Shown in pieces: positions 36,035 to 45,077 of a stretch of DNA of 64,000 nt (positions are counted from its first letter, which is position 1; each line of letters opens with the position of its first letter). The stretch lies in NCBI RefSeq assembly GCF_001884045.1, contig NZ_MACF01000119.1, positions 62,001 through 126,000 of the forward strand, read 5' to 3'. Source of the DNA: Bacillus mobilis. GTDB lineage: Bacteria; Bacillota; Bacilli; Bacillales; Bacillaceae_G. The notes beneath the pieces were generated by a model. That model did no database searches. It worked only from the letters and a program-made list of their open reading frames with translations, and was not told the origin of the DNA. A program made the position numbers and the translations under genes.

Positions 36035-36844
36035 TTAAACTAATTCGTTATTAACTTTTTGTATATATTGATCAGGAACAGTCATGCCAGTAGTTACTAA
36101 TTTTCCGTCTGGAGTAACATTATGATGGTAACTAATAATATACGGGTGCAAAGATTCCGCCCATGCTTGATATGAACCATTGATATGAATATTAAATTCA
36201 GCAGGTAATAAATCCACATTTAATTTTTGATCAGCAAGTGCTAAAGAAAGTGCAAATTGATCTGTATAATATTTATTTTGACCAATAACATTCCACTTTT
36301 CATTCGAAAAAAACAAATCGGTAATTACATTAGCGTAGTGTAACCATACATCTCTAAGTGGTTTCACATGACTTTTAGGTATAAAAAGTACAGCACTATT
36401 AGCATGTATCTCATTTTCAACTTTAGGTATAGTCAAGTTGAAATAGTTATATAAATATTTCCATTCATCAATAGTAAGGGGATCTAATAAAGAATCACAA
36501 CGTCGAATACGGGAAGTAGATATTTCAGATGAAAAATCACGTGTAATTACAGTATCACAATCTAAGGCTATTAAAACATCATAATCAGCTTCTATTTCTA
36601 ACATTCTAATTTTATTACAATGACGTTGTAATTTACTATCATACGGTTTGACTATTCTTACCTGTACACCCATCGCAATTAATTCCCTGTAAATTGGTTC
36701 ATCAACATTATCAACAAAGATTGCTAATAATTTCGCATCTGCTAATTGACCACCAAATGCTTTTAATGTCTTAAATAAAGTTAAAATTCTAAAATGAAAC
36801 ATTTCATTATTTTCGCCTAAACATGTAATTAGAATTTTTGACAA
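36035..36844 (-). CDS. glycosyltransferase-like protein (nucleotide-diphospho-sugar transferase fold)
   Basis: About 269 aa. The metal-binding type motif DCDTVITRDF sits in IALDCDTVI, with a preceding RMLEIEADYD; the end holds HPYIISYHHN. It resembles GT8-like or spore-associated glycan transferases, family not certain. The start is a TTG at 36844 behind AGGAGGG, matching the homology SKILITCLGE. A much longer frame to 37087 overlaps the divergent ManC gene and is not credible. Confidence 0.72.
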   Translation of the reverse strand: MSKILITCLGENNEMFHFRILTLFKTLKAFGGQLADAKLLAIFVDNVDEPIYRELIAMGVQVRIVKPYDSKLQRHCNKIRMLEIEADYDVLIALDCDTVITRDFSSEISTSRIRRCDSLLDPLTIDEWKYLYNYFNLTIPKVENEIHANSAVLFIPKSHVKPLRDVWLHYANVITDLFFSNEKWNVIGQNKYYTDQFALSLALADQKLNVDLLPAEFNIHINGSYQAWAESLHPYIISYHHNVTPDGKLVTTGMTVPDQYIQKVNNELV

Positions 36845-36904
36845 AATAATCCCTCCTACATTCAAAAAAACAGATTTATTTAAGTGTGATTTTGATTGCG
36901 TCAT

Positions 36905-36922
36905 ATTATTATTATTATTATT
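36905..36922. repeat. (ATT)6 microsatellite
   Basis: Six ATT units in the spacer between the divergent glycosyltransferase and ManC-type genes. It lies in the upstream region of both, so length changes could alter expression, but nothing shows this. Confidence 0.85.
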
Positions 36923-36974
36923 CGGTAAAAAATAAAAACATAACGCTATTAATAAACCAATTGGAGGAATATAT

Positions 36975-38360
36975 ATGCATATTATTTTGTTGTCAGGAGG
37001 AGCTGGAAAACGTTTATGGCCGTTGTCAAATAATGTTCGTTCAAAACAATTTTTAAAACTATTATCATCAAGCCATAAAACTGACAAGCAAATTTCGATG
37101 ATTCAGCGAATATGGCAGCAACTATGTAATGCAAACCTTTCCGAAAACTCCATAATAGCAACAAATAAATTACAAGTGGAGATTATTCAAAATCAATTAG
37201 GTAGTAATATACCACTTGTAATTGAACCAGAGCGACGAAATACTTATCCCGCCATTTTATTATCCTCCTTATATTTAAACTCTATAAAAAAAATTAGTCA
37301 TGATGAAATCGTCATTGTAATACCTGTTGATTTCTATGTGAAAGATGATTTTTTTGAACATATAAAATCTGTTTCAGCTTATCTTAAAGATTCAAACGCA
37401 GATATTGCTTTAATTGGAATTAAGCCCACATCAAATGCTGATAGATACGGTTATATAATTCCGAAACACTCAACATTAATTAAAAATGAATATCAACTAG
37501 TTGATTCTTTTATAGAAAAACCAAATTTAAAACAAGCTAATGATTTAATTGATAAAGGTGCCTTTTGGAATTCTGGTATATTTGCATTTAAACTAGGATG
37601 TATTTTAGAACATATAAAACACAAAAATTATCCTATTGATTTTGATGAAATGGTACGGTTTTATAACAAATTACCCTATGACAGTTTTGATTATGAGTTT
37701 GTTGAAAAAAATCATAATACTATTGTTATACCTTACGATGGTGAGTGGAAAGATTTAGGGACATGGAAAAGTTTAACGGAAGAAGTAAATAGCCAAGTAC
37801 TTGGAAAGGGACATATAAGCTCTAACTCTGAAAATGTAAATATAATAAATGAATTAGAGTATCCAATATCGGTTGTAGGGGTATCTAACCTAGTTATAGC
37901 AGTCGGTTCTGATGGTATTCTTATAGCAAATAAAGAAGACAGCGAGAAAATAAAAGGGGGCTTTTGTCAGTTCGATTCACGTCCAATGTATGATGAGCGA
38001 AGATGGGGATCATATAGAGTATTAGATTATTTTACATCTCAAAATAAAAAGGAAGTATTAACAAAAAAAGTTTTTGTAGAGTCAGGAAAAAACATTAGCT
38101 ATCAAAAACATTTTCACAGAGAAGAAGTATGGACAATTGTGTGCGGAACAGGATTAGTAGTGGTGGAGAAAAAAATTTGGTCCGTCAAACCTGGTGATGT
38201 GATCAAAATTCCTGTTGGCACTTTGCATAGTATAAAAGCAACTACCAATTTAGAATTTATTGAAGTTCAAATGGGTTCGAAACTGAGTGAGGAAGATATA
38301 TTCCGTCTTTTTTATAAATGGGATGAAGTTGAAAAATACTGTATGAATATCAAACAATAG
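36975..38360 (+). CDS. mannose-1-phosphate guanylyltransferase / mannose-6-phosphate isomerase (type II)
   Basis: 461 aa bifunctional enzyme. The N-terminal nucleotidyltransferase has LLSGGAGKRLWPLSNNVRSK and FIEKPNLKQA. The C-terminal cupin (from ~340) has RRWGSYRVLDYF, KHFHREEVWTIVCGTG and PVGTLHSIKA, metal-binding His included. It supplies GDP-mannose, the precursor of mannose, fucose or rhamnose-type residues. This places a GDP-sugar route in the island alongside UDP-glucose. Start ATG follows TTGGAGGA. Confidence 0.9.
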   Translation: MHIILLSGGAGKRLWPLSNNVRSKQFLKLLSSSHKTDKQISMIQRIWQQLCNANLSENSIIATNKLQVEIIQNQLGSNIPLVIEPERRNTYPAILLSSLYLNSIKKISHDEIVIVIPVDFYVKDDFFEHIKSVSAYLKDSNADIALIGIKPTSNADRYGYIIPKHSTLIKNEYQLVDSFIEKPNLKQANDLIDKGAFWNSGIFAFKLGCILEHIKHKNYPIDFDEMVRFYNKLPYDSFDYEFVEKNHNTIVIPYDGEWKDLGTWKSLTEEVNSQVLGKGHISSNSENVNIINELEYPISVVGVSNLVIAVGSDGILIANKEDSEKIKGGFCQFDSRPMYDERRWGSYRVLDYFTSQNKKEVLTKKVFVESGKNISYQKHFHREEVWTIVCGTGLVVVEKKIWSVKPGDVIKIPVGTLHSIKATTNLEFIEVQMGSKLSEEDIFRLFYKWDEVEKYCMNIKQ

Positions 38361-38435
38361 AAATTTTATATTAGATAAATCTATTATATTTCTAATATAT
38401 TGGATTACATTAAAAGGTTTAAAGAAGGTGAGAAT

Positions 38436-39674
38436 ATGAGAAGAAATCATGATTTTAACGGTTCAGATAAAGAGTGGCTAGAAAAAGTCGAATCGATCTA
38501 TACTATCCATAATCCATTCCCACAGCAAGTTACTCATCCAGGCGTTGTGAAACCTAATCATATTAGCCAAGAAGAACTAAATGAATCAGTAAAAAGTTAT
38601 TATAATCATTGGAAAATGAATTATTTAAAAAACGACCTAACCTCATTACCAGGTGGCTACTATGTAAAAGGTGAAATTACTGGGAATCCAGAAGGTTTTA
38701 CTCCACTTGGAACCTCAGAAGGACAAGGATATGGGATGGTTATAACAGTTTTAATGGCGGGTTATGATTCTGCTGCACAGAGTATTTATAACGGTTTGTT
38801 TAAGACTGTAAAAACTTTTATAAGTTCTAGAAATCCAAATTTAATGGGGTGGATTGTTACTGATGATAAAAAAGCTTTTGGATATTTCCCTTCAGCTACA
38901 GATGGAGATTTAGATATCGCATACTCATTACTTCTTGCACATACTCAATGGGGATCTACAGGGGCAATAAATTATTTAAAAGAAGCTCAGCAGATGATTA
39001 CAGAAGGAATAAAAAAAAGTATTGTTACTATAAATAATCGTTTGAATTTAGGAGATTGGGATAAGAACTCTACTCTAAATACAAGATCATCAGATTGGAT
39101 GATGTCACATTTTAGAGCATTTTATGAATTCACAAATGATCAAATCTGGCTTAATATAATTGATAATTTGTACAACATATATAAAGAGTTTAGTGCTAAA
39201 TATTCTCCAAATACAGGACTTGTTTCAGATTTTGTAGTAGACAGCCCTCCGCAGCCAGCACCTGAAAATTTTTTAAATGAATCAGAGTATACGGGTGCAC
39301 ATTATTATAATGCTAGCCGTGTCCCTTTAAGAATCGTGATGGACTATGCAATGTACAGTGAAAAGAGAAGTAAAATCATTTCTGATAAAATTTCAACTTG
39401 GATTCGAAATCAAACAAATGATGATCCATCAAATATTGTAGATGGGTATCATCTAAATGGGGCTGTTATTGGTAGTTATGCAACTGCTGTATTTGTTTCC
39501 CCGTTTATTGCTGCAAGTATTACGAATAGCATTAATCAAGATTGGGTAAACTGTGGCTGGGATTGGATGAAGAATAAGAAAGAGAGCTACTATAGTGATA
39601 GTTATAATTTATTAACGATGCTGTTTATTTCAGGTAATTGGTGGAAGCCAATACCAGGGGATAGGCAAATTTAA
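38436..39674 (+). CDS. glycoside hydrolase family 8 protein without signal peptide
   Basis: 412 aa. The GH8 general acid lies in GTSEGQGYGM (Glu95), and ATDGDLDIAY gives the acidic residues at 156 and 158; LNLGDWDK and SDWMMSHFRAF are also family-like. GH8 enzymes are chitosanases, cellulases, licheninases or xylanases and are usually exported. Here the N-terminus MRRNHDFNGSDKEW is hydrophilic, so it may act inside the cell or leave by another route. In bacterial cellulose and similar operons a GH8 enzyme accompanies synthesis. ATG follows AAGGTGAG. Confidence 0.85.
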   Translation: MRRNHDFNGSDKEWLEKVESIYTIHNPFPQQVTHPGVVKPNHISQEELNESVKSYYNHWKMNYLKNDLTSLPGGYYVKGEITGNPEGFTPLGTSEGQGYGMVITVLMAGYDSAAQSIYNGLFKTVKTFISSRNPNLMGWIVTDDKKAFGYFPSATDGDLDIAYSLLLAHTQWGSTGAINYLKEAQQMITEGIKKSIVTINNRLNLGDWDKNSTLNTRSSDWMMSHFRAFYEFTNDQIWLNIIDNLYNIYKEFSAKYSPNTGLVSDFVVDSPPQPAPENFLNESEYTGAHYYNASRVPLRIVMDYAMYSEKRSKIISDKISTWIRNQTNDDPSNIVDGYHLNGAVIGSYATAVFVSPFIAASITNSINQDWVNCGWDWMKNKKESYYSDSYNLLTMLFISGNWWKPIPGDRQI

Positions 39675-39849
39675 ACTCTAATAAATTTGGGGATTTACTA
39701 ATGAAATAATTCGCATTTGGAATTTAAAGCAAGAAAATTTACTCATGTTGTGATTTATACTTTTGTAAAGGGAATGTTGGATTAACAGAGATTTTTTTAT
39801 GACGAACTTATTTTATTAGAATAGGACATGGGATTATGTAAAAAAGCAT

Positions 39850-39888
39850 AACAAAAACTCCTCTATAAATAAAAGAGGAGTTTTTGTT
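39850..39888. terminator. bidirectional terminator
   Basis: A perfect 15-bp stem, 39850-39864 with 39874-39888, between convergent GH8 and MocR genes. Confidence 0.9.
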
Positions 39889-41320
39889 ATGTCATTAACT
39901 TACGGATTAATTCACCTAATACTTTAATCCCGTTAGTCATTTGCTCTGGAGAAGCATATCCATATGATAAACGAATATACTGATCTGATTCTTCTTCATA
40001 GATACGCCCTGGGTTTAAAAGAATTCCTTTTGACAGTGCCTCTGAAAATAATTTTTTCATCGGAATGCTAGGTACAATCTTTAGCCATATAAAAAATCCG
40101 CCAGTAGGAATATCCCACGATGCAACATCTGCACAGTACTTATTTAAAGCCCGTATCATGATTTGTCTTCGTTCTTTTAATTGAATTCTTACGTTTGCAA
40201 CATGTTCTGCATAAAAACCTTTATGTATCCATTCAGCAGCAACTCTTTGGGATAATGAACTCGATCCATAGTCTGTTTGCATTTTTATATCTGACAATCT
40301 ATCAATTACAGGTTCTGGTCCAATAATCCATCCAATTCTAAGACCAGGAGTAAGTGTTTTAGAGAGACTACCAACATATAATACATGTCCATGTTTATCT
40401 ATCGACTTTAAAGGAGCTGGAGGTGGTTCATCAATCCATAATTCGCGATAAATATCATCTTCAATAATAGGTAACTGTTCCTTTTCACATATTTTTAATA
40501 TTTCTTTTCTTCGCTCTTGAGACATTAATATCCCTGTTGGATTTTGAAAACAAGGGATAGAATATAAAATATTTTTCTTTTGACTATATTTGATTCGGTT
40601 TAATAACTCGTTAGGTAAGATACCGTGATGATCCATACATATACCAGCTAGATTTATATTTGCTGATTGAAACACATGAAGTGAATATAAGTAAGAAGGT
40701 TGCTCGAGTAAAACGGTTGATTCTCTATGCAAAAGACCAATTGATATTAATTGCAATGCTTGTAACGCACCAGAAACGATTAATATAGAACCGGCTGATG
40801 CATGTATTCCAAATGATTTTACGTATTTACTAATTGCTTCACGTAACGGTAAAAACCCTTTTTGTTCTTCGTATCCAAAATAATCTAATTCGTCACTTAC
40901 ACTTTTCATAATGGACTGCATAGTTTCTAGTGGGAAAAGTTGCGGCGCGAGTTCACCTTTACTTAAATGGATAAGCGTTTTATTTGCTTCTGCTTCATTT
41001 ATGTCTCGTACCAATAACTTACTAGGTTTATGAATACCAGCTTTTACATATTCACTCCAATCAGGCGGGGGATTCGTCGCTAATAATGACCATGTATTAT
41101 TTGTTACAATTGTTCCTGCTCCAATTTTCCCTTGAATCAATCCATCTGCCATAAGTTCATCTAGTGCAGTTATTACAGTGCTACGATTTACTTGAAATAA
41201 TTTGGCTAACTGCCGTTGACTAGGGACCTTACTTCCAATAGGCCATTCTCCGTTTTCGATTTTTTCTTTCATATAGTCTACTATCTGCCGATATTTAGGC
41301 AGTTTTTTATTAGTTGTCAT
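39887..41320 (-). CDS. MocR/GntR-type regulator with aminotransferase domain
   Basis: 477 aa. An N-terminal GntR winged helix (PKYRQIVDYMKEKIENGEWP; PSQRQLAKLFQVNRSTV) is joined to a fold-type I aminotransferase domain. The PLP lysine is in GSLSKTLTPGLRIGWI, and IPCFQNPTG and EDDIYREL are intact. MocR proteins sense PLP or amino-compound ligands. It is divergent from an EamA exporter, and the shared 150-bp spacer has direct repeats, so it likely controls that gene. Start ATG follows GAGGGAG. Confidence 0.92.
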   Translation of the reverse strand: MTTNKKLPKYRQIVDYMKEKIENGEWPIGSKVPSQRQLAKLFQVNRSTVITALDELMADGLIQGKIGAGTIVTNNTWSLLATNPPPDWSEYVKAGIHKPSKLLVRDINEAEANKTLIHLSKGELAPQLFPLETMQSIMKSVSDELDYFGYEEQKGFLPLREAISKYVKSFGIHASAGSILIVSGALQALQLISIGLLHRESTVLLEQPSYLYSLHVFQSANINLAGICMDHHGILPNELLNRIKYSQKKNILYSIPCFQNPTGILMSQERRKEILKICEKEQLPIIEDDIYRELWIDEPPPAPLKSIDKHGHVLYVGSLSKTLTPGLRIGWIIGPEPVIDRLSDIKMQTDYGSSSLSQRVAAEWIHKGFYAEHVANVRIQLKERRQIMIRALNKYCADVASWDIPTGGFFIWLKIVPSIPMKKLFSEALSKGILLNPGRIYEEESDQYIRLSYGYASPEQMTNGIKVLGELIRKLMT

Positions 41321-41352
41321 AAAAAAACTCCCTCGTTCACTTTAAAAATGCC

Positions 41353-41451
41353 AAGTGGTTGGTTTTTACAATAAATAACTGGTTGAAGACATTGTAACAA
41401 CTATTAAATATGATGAAAAGAAATAATTGGTAATTTGAAAGTGGTTGGTTT
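41353..41451. promoter_or_regulatory. direct repeats in MocR-EamA spacer (probable operator)
   Basis: AAGTGGTTGGTTT occurs at 41353-41365 and 41439-41451 in the same orientation, with a weaker AACTGGTTG at 41377. MocR regulators are known to bind direct repeats in the divergent spacer, so these are good operator candidates. Confidence 0.6.
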
Positions 41452-41471
41452 ATTAGGGAGGGAAAGATAAC

Positions 41472-42383
41472 ATGCAGAATAAAAAATGGGATTTACGCAT
41501 CATATGTGCTCACGCTTTTACGATTTTAATATGGGGAACCGCTTTTCCGGCAATTCGTATGGGACTCGAATCTTATACACCAGAGCACCTTACTCTACTA
41601 CGTTTATTAATTGCTTCATTTATACTTCTTTTGTTTTCCTGTATATATAAGTTGCGGCTACCAGATTTAAAGGATCTCCCAGCAATTTTTATATTTGGTG
41701 CTTTAGGGTTTACTATTTATCACATTGCATTAAACTACGGTGAAAAAACAGTAAATGCTGGATCTGCAAGTTTAATTGTTTCAGTCACACCTATAGTAAC
41801 GGCTATTTTTGCTTCTGTTTTTTTGAACGAAAAAATGAAAGTAAATGGCTGGATTGGTGGTGTAATTAGTTTTATAGGAATTGCTTTCATATCATTTAGT
41901 CAAGGAGATGCTATTCAATTGAATAGTGGAGGATTATTTATATTATTAGCAGCGATTTCAGAAAGCCTATTTTTCGTTTTCCAAACTTCTTACTTAAAAA
42001 AATACGGCTTCTTACCATTTACCATATATACAATTTTATCTAGTACTGTATGTATGCTTATTTTCTTACCGGGAATGTATACAGAAATACTAGCAGCTCC
42101 TCTTGAAGTGAATATGAGTGTTTTATATTTAGGTTTATTTCCAACAGTACTCCCATATATCGCATTGGCTTATATCATCTCTCATTCTGGTGCTGCTGAG
42201 GCAACAAGTTCTCTATATTTAACACCAGTAACTGCATGTTTTATTGCGTGGTTATGGTTAGGTGAAGTGCCGACAGTTGTTTCGATAATTGGCGGGGGAA
42301 TTACTATACTTGGGGTTTTAATTGCACATGTATCATTAAAAAAAGAAATGCAAAGTGAAGAGTACCGCAATACAGCAAGGTAG
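41472..42383 (+). CDS. EamA/DMT family transporter
   Basis: 303 aa with ten membrane helices in two EamA halves (ILIWGTAFPAIRMGLESY near the start; GLFPTVLPYIALAYIISHSG in the second half). Drug/metabolite transporters of this type export amino acids or other small compounds. It is divergent from the MocR gene, which is presumably its regulator. Start ATG follows GGGAGGGAAA. Confidence 0.9.
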   Translation: MQNKKWDLRIICAHAFTILIWGTAFPAIRMGLESYTPEHLTLLRLLIASFILLLFSCIYKLRLPDLKDLPAIFIFGALGFTIYHIALNYGEKTVNAGSASLIVSVTPIVTAIFASVFLNEKMKVNGWIGGVISFIGIAFISFSQGDAIQLNSGGLFILLAAISESLFFVFQTSYLKKYGFLPFTIYTILSSTVCMLIFLPGMYTEILAAPLEVNMSVLYLGLFPTVLPYIALAYIISHSGAAEATSSLYLTPVTACFIAWLWLGEVPTVVSIIGGGITILGVLIAHVSLKKEMQSEEYRNTAR

Positions 42384-42441
42384 TTTGGTTAGTATTTGCA
42401 AGAGATGTAATTGAACTGTTTATTAGATTTCTTATTAGTGG

Positions 42442-42472
42442 AAGGATTAGCATAATGTTAATCCTTTTTATT
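42442..42472 (+). terminator. terminator
   Basis: AAGGATTA (42442-42449) pairs with TAATCCTT (42459-42466), then T-rich sequence. Confidence 0.8.
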
Positions 42473-42578
42473 TATACAATTCTTACTAGTAACATCCATA
42501 TAAAATTGTATAGTTTAATTATTTTTTTACATATACATAGTTATCAACTGCTATTTACTATATGAAAGGAGGCATCCT

Positions 42579-43502
42579 TTGGAAAAAGTATTATTTTTCG
42601 GAGACCCAGGTATTGATGACTCGTTTGCCATTATGTTTGGTTTACTGCATCCTGAAATTGAAATTGTCGGTATTGTAACTGGATATGGAAATGTTGAACA
42701 TATACATGCTGCACATAATGCAGCGTATATTTTACAGTTAGCAAATAGACAAGACATTCCTGTGATTAGCGGTGCAACAAAACCACTTACAGAAGAAATT
42801 ACTACATATTATCCTGAAATTCATGGACCAGAAGGATTAGGGCCTATTCATGTGCCAGAAAGTGTATTGTCTATCCCGATATACAATTTTGGTAGTATTG
42901 CCTCGATTCTTGTAAAGTACGGAAAGGACTTAACAATTGTCGATGTTGGAAGATCTACCTCGTTAGCGATTGCTTTTAATTTATGGAATGATTTAATGCT
43001 AAATGTAAAAGGAATATATTTCATGGGTGGTGTCTTTTTAGAAGTAGGGAACGTTACGCCATTAGCAGAGGCAAATGTGTATGGAGATCCTATTGCAAGT
43101 AAAATTGTTTTTCAGCAAGCAAATAATTTATTTATATTTCCTTTAAATGTAACAAACAAAGCTGTGTTAACGCCAAATATGTTTGACTATATTCAAGCTA
43201 ATTCAAAGAATCCATTTCATACGATAATGAAACCAATGTATGATTACTATTTTTCTGCATACCAAAAACTTAATCCATCTATCGAAGGGCCATTGCTTCA
43301 TGATGTGGTTGCTATAAGTGGATTAGTAAATCCAGGTTTTTTCGAATTTGTAAATCGTACAGTGAATGTAGATACATACGGAGATACGAAAGGACAAACA
43401 TTTGCTGATTTTCGACCTAGTTCTATATCAGAAGGAGCCAGTATAGCTTTAGAAATAGATGAAGAAAAATTTATTCAAGATTTTATTAAAACGATGCTAT
43501 AA
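42579..43502 (+). CDS. nucleoside hydrolase (IunH family)
   Basis: 307 aa. The calcium-binding DxDxxxDD-type start is FFGDPGIDDSFAIMFGLLHP, with VTGYGNVEHIHAAHNAAYIL and a central IYFMGGVFLEVGNV; the late acidic HDVVA is also intact. It splits nucleosides into base and ribose for salvage. The first Asp of the usual DTDPG is Gly here (G-D-P-G-I-D-D), a change to note. The start is TTG behind AAAGGAGG. Confidence 0.9.
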   Translation: MEKVLFFGDPGIDDSFAIMFGLLHPEIEIVGIVTGYGNVEHIHAAHNAAYILQLANRQDIPVISGATKPLTEEITTYYPEIHGPEGLGPIHVPESVLSIPIYNFGSIASILVKYGKDLTIVDVGRSTSLAIAFNLWNDLMLNVKGIYFMGGVFLEVGNVTPLAEANVYGDPIASKIVFQQANNLFIFPLNVTNKAVLTPNMFDYIQANSKNPFHTIMKPMYDYYFSAYQKLNPSIEGPLLHDVVAISGLVNPGFFEFVNRTVNVDTYGDTKGQTFADFRPSSISEGASIALEIDEEKFIQDFIKTML

Positions 43503-43578
43503 GTCGATGCCGAAACAGGGATTTATTTCACTACGTTGAATATATAAATACATTCCCTTTATAAAGGAGCTTACAATA

Positions 43579-44037
43579 TTGAATGTCCAGTTAAAGGTTG
43601 TTACAAGAGAGAATTGGGAAGATGCTTTAAAGCTACAAGTTAAAGAAAATCAAACGAAATTTGTTCCAGCTGTAGCAGTTTCACTTGCTAAAGTATATAT
43701 AAAACCAGATGGTGACAATGTGGAGTACATACCATTTGCGATATACGACGGCAATCTAATGGTTGGTTTTATTATGCATGCTGTTATAAGAGAAACAACT
43801 GATATGTATTGGATAAATGGATTTATTATTGATCAAAAGCAGCAAGGGAATGGTTATGGAAAAGCGGCGTTACAAGAAAGTATTTACTTAATAAAAAATA
43901 CATGTAAGGCGTGTAAAGAAATAAAATTAACCGTACATAAAGAGAATCTCTCTGCAAAGAAATTATATGAACATTACGGTTTTCAATCATTGGGACTTGA
44001 TTATGATGGTGAGCAAGTATATCGTTTGTTCGTTTAA
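43579..44037 (+). CDS. GNAT family N-acetyltransferase (SpeG/BltD-like)
   Basis: 152 aa. ENWEDALKLQVKENQTKFV at the start resembles spermine/spermidine acetyltransferases (BltD type). The acetyl-CoA motif is IIDQKQQGNGYGKAALQESI and the ending has KKLYEHYGFQSLG. Substrate probably a polyamine or similar amine (inference). Starts at TTG (43579) behind AAAGGAGC. Confidence 0.82.
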   Translation: MNVQLKVVTRENWEDALKLQVKENQTKFVPAVAVSLAKVYIKPDGDNVEYIPFAIYDGNLMVGFIMHAVIRETTDMYWINGFIIDQKQQGNGYGKAALQESIYLIKNTCKACKEIKLTVHKENLSAKKLYEHYGFQSLGLDYDGEQVYRLFV

Positions 44038-44067
44038 ATATTATGAAGTAAAGGTGTGAAAAGAAAG

Positions 44068-44406
44068 ATGCAATTTTCGGAAGTGAAAATCGAAGTATTT
44101 ATTCCTGAAGAATACATTGAGACATTACGGAATGAACTAAATAAAATTGGTGCTTGTAAAACGGGAAAAAATGACCATTGTCTTTCTTATAGTTCCGTGA
44201 AAGGATACTGGAGACCATTAGATGATGCATCACCTTTTAATGGAGAAATAGGCCACATATGCGAAGGGCAAGAATGTAAAATTGAAATAAAGTGTAAACG
44301 GGACCTTGTAAAGGATGCCCTTGAAGTGATTAATGAAATTCACCCGTATGAAACACCTATGATTTATATTATCCCAATATTAAATGGCTATTTTAATCAA
44401 ATATAA
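44068..44406 (+). CDS. NIF3/YqfO insert-like domain protein
   Basis: 112 aa. It matches the PII-like domain inserted in NIF3/YqfO proteins: VFIPEEYIETLRNELNKIGAC, NDHCLSY, GYWRPLDDASPFNGEIG and the late IHPYETPMIY. As a stand-alone protein it is an annotated but uncharacterised type, possibly metal-binding or regulatory. Start ATG at 44068 chosen; a GTG at 44056 is too close to the AAAGGTG site. Close to the Nudix gene downstream (25 nt), likely one transcript. Confidence 0.75.
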   Translation: MQFSEVKIEVFIPEEYIETLRNELNKIGACKTGKNDHCLSYSSVKGYWRPLDDASPFNGEIGHICEGQECKIEIKCKRDLVKDALEVINEIHPYETPMIYIIPILNGYFNQI

Positions 44407-44431
44407 AATTAATGACTGGGAGGAATAACAA

Positions 44432-44878
44432 TTGGAAAATAAATTTCATCACATTGTACGAGCTGTAATGTTAAAGGATAATAAATTGTTATTGGCTGAA
44501 TATATTGGCCATCATTATTTTTTACCAGGTGGTCATGTTGAAGTTGGCGAATCAGCTGAGAATGCATTAATAAGAGAACTAAGAGAAGAACTCGGGATAA
44601 ACTGTAGCATAAAACAATTTTTAGGAGTAATAGAAAACCAATGGCAAGACCGTGAAGTTCTTCATCATGAAATCAATCACATTTTTGAAGTAGATTCGCA
44701 AGAGTTACATATTGATTTCATACCAAAATCTAAAGAATCTCATTTGGCGTTTCACTGGATAGATTATAATCAAGAAGCTTTACATACGTATAAAATCATG
44801 CCAGCGCCATCAGTTAAAGAGTTATTAGAAAGAAAATTAAGCGATGAACTACTAAACTGTTGGATTAGCAATTTTTAA
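44432..44878 (+). CDS. Nudix hydrolase
   Basis: 148 aa. The Nudix box is complete: GGHVEVGESAENALIREL then REELGI. The protein hydrolyses a nucleoside diphosphate linked to another group; the His-rich segments (HHEINHIFEV) and length do not fix the substrate. Starts at TTG behind GGGAGG. Preceded by the NIF3-like gene. Confidence 0.9.
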   Translation: MENKFHHIVRAVMLKDNKLLLAEYIGHHYFLPGGHVEVGESAENALIRELREELGINCSIKQFLGVIENQWQDREVLHHEINHIFEVDSQELHIDFIPKSKESHLAFHWIDYNQEALHTYKIMPAPSVKELLERKLSDELLNCWISNF

Positions 44879-45077
44879 GCACCTCTATTAATAGTAAATA
44901 CGTCCACCGAAAGCAGATTAAGAAAATAGGCTAAAAAACAAGGTACATCACCTAGTGTAAGTTCATATTTTGTTGATGTACGCATTTAGTCTATAGTCTT
45001 ATTTCTACTTTGTTTGCAAAAATATATAAACTTTAACATTTGGACGGAATTTATTTTTATAAATGGAGGGTTTCGTA

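Noticed and set aside
36905-36922. Possible CRISPR-like short repeats
   Set aside because: Only an (ATT)6 microsatellite. No spaced direct repeats typical of CRISPR were found in the window.
36845-37087. Long N-terminal extension of the minus-strand glycosyltransferase-like gene
   Set aside because: It would overlap the start of the ManC gene and includes a low-complexity Asn run; the TTG at 36844 has an AGGAGGG site.
44943-44981. GTACATCA/TGATGTAC inverted repeat before the bacteriocin gene
   Set aside because: Eight base pairs with a 23-nt loop and no T tract; too weak to call a terminator or operator.
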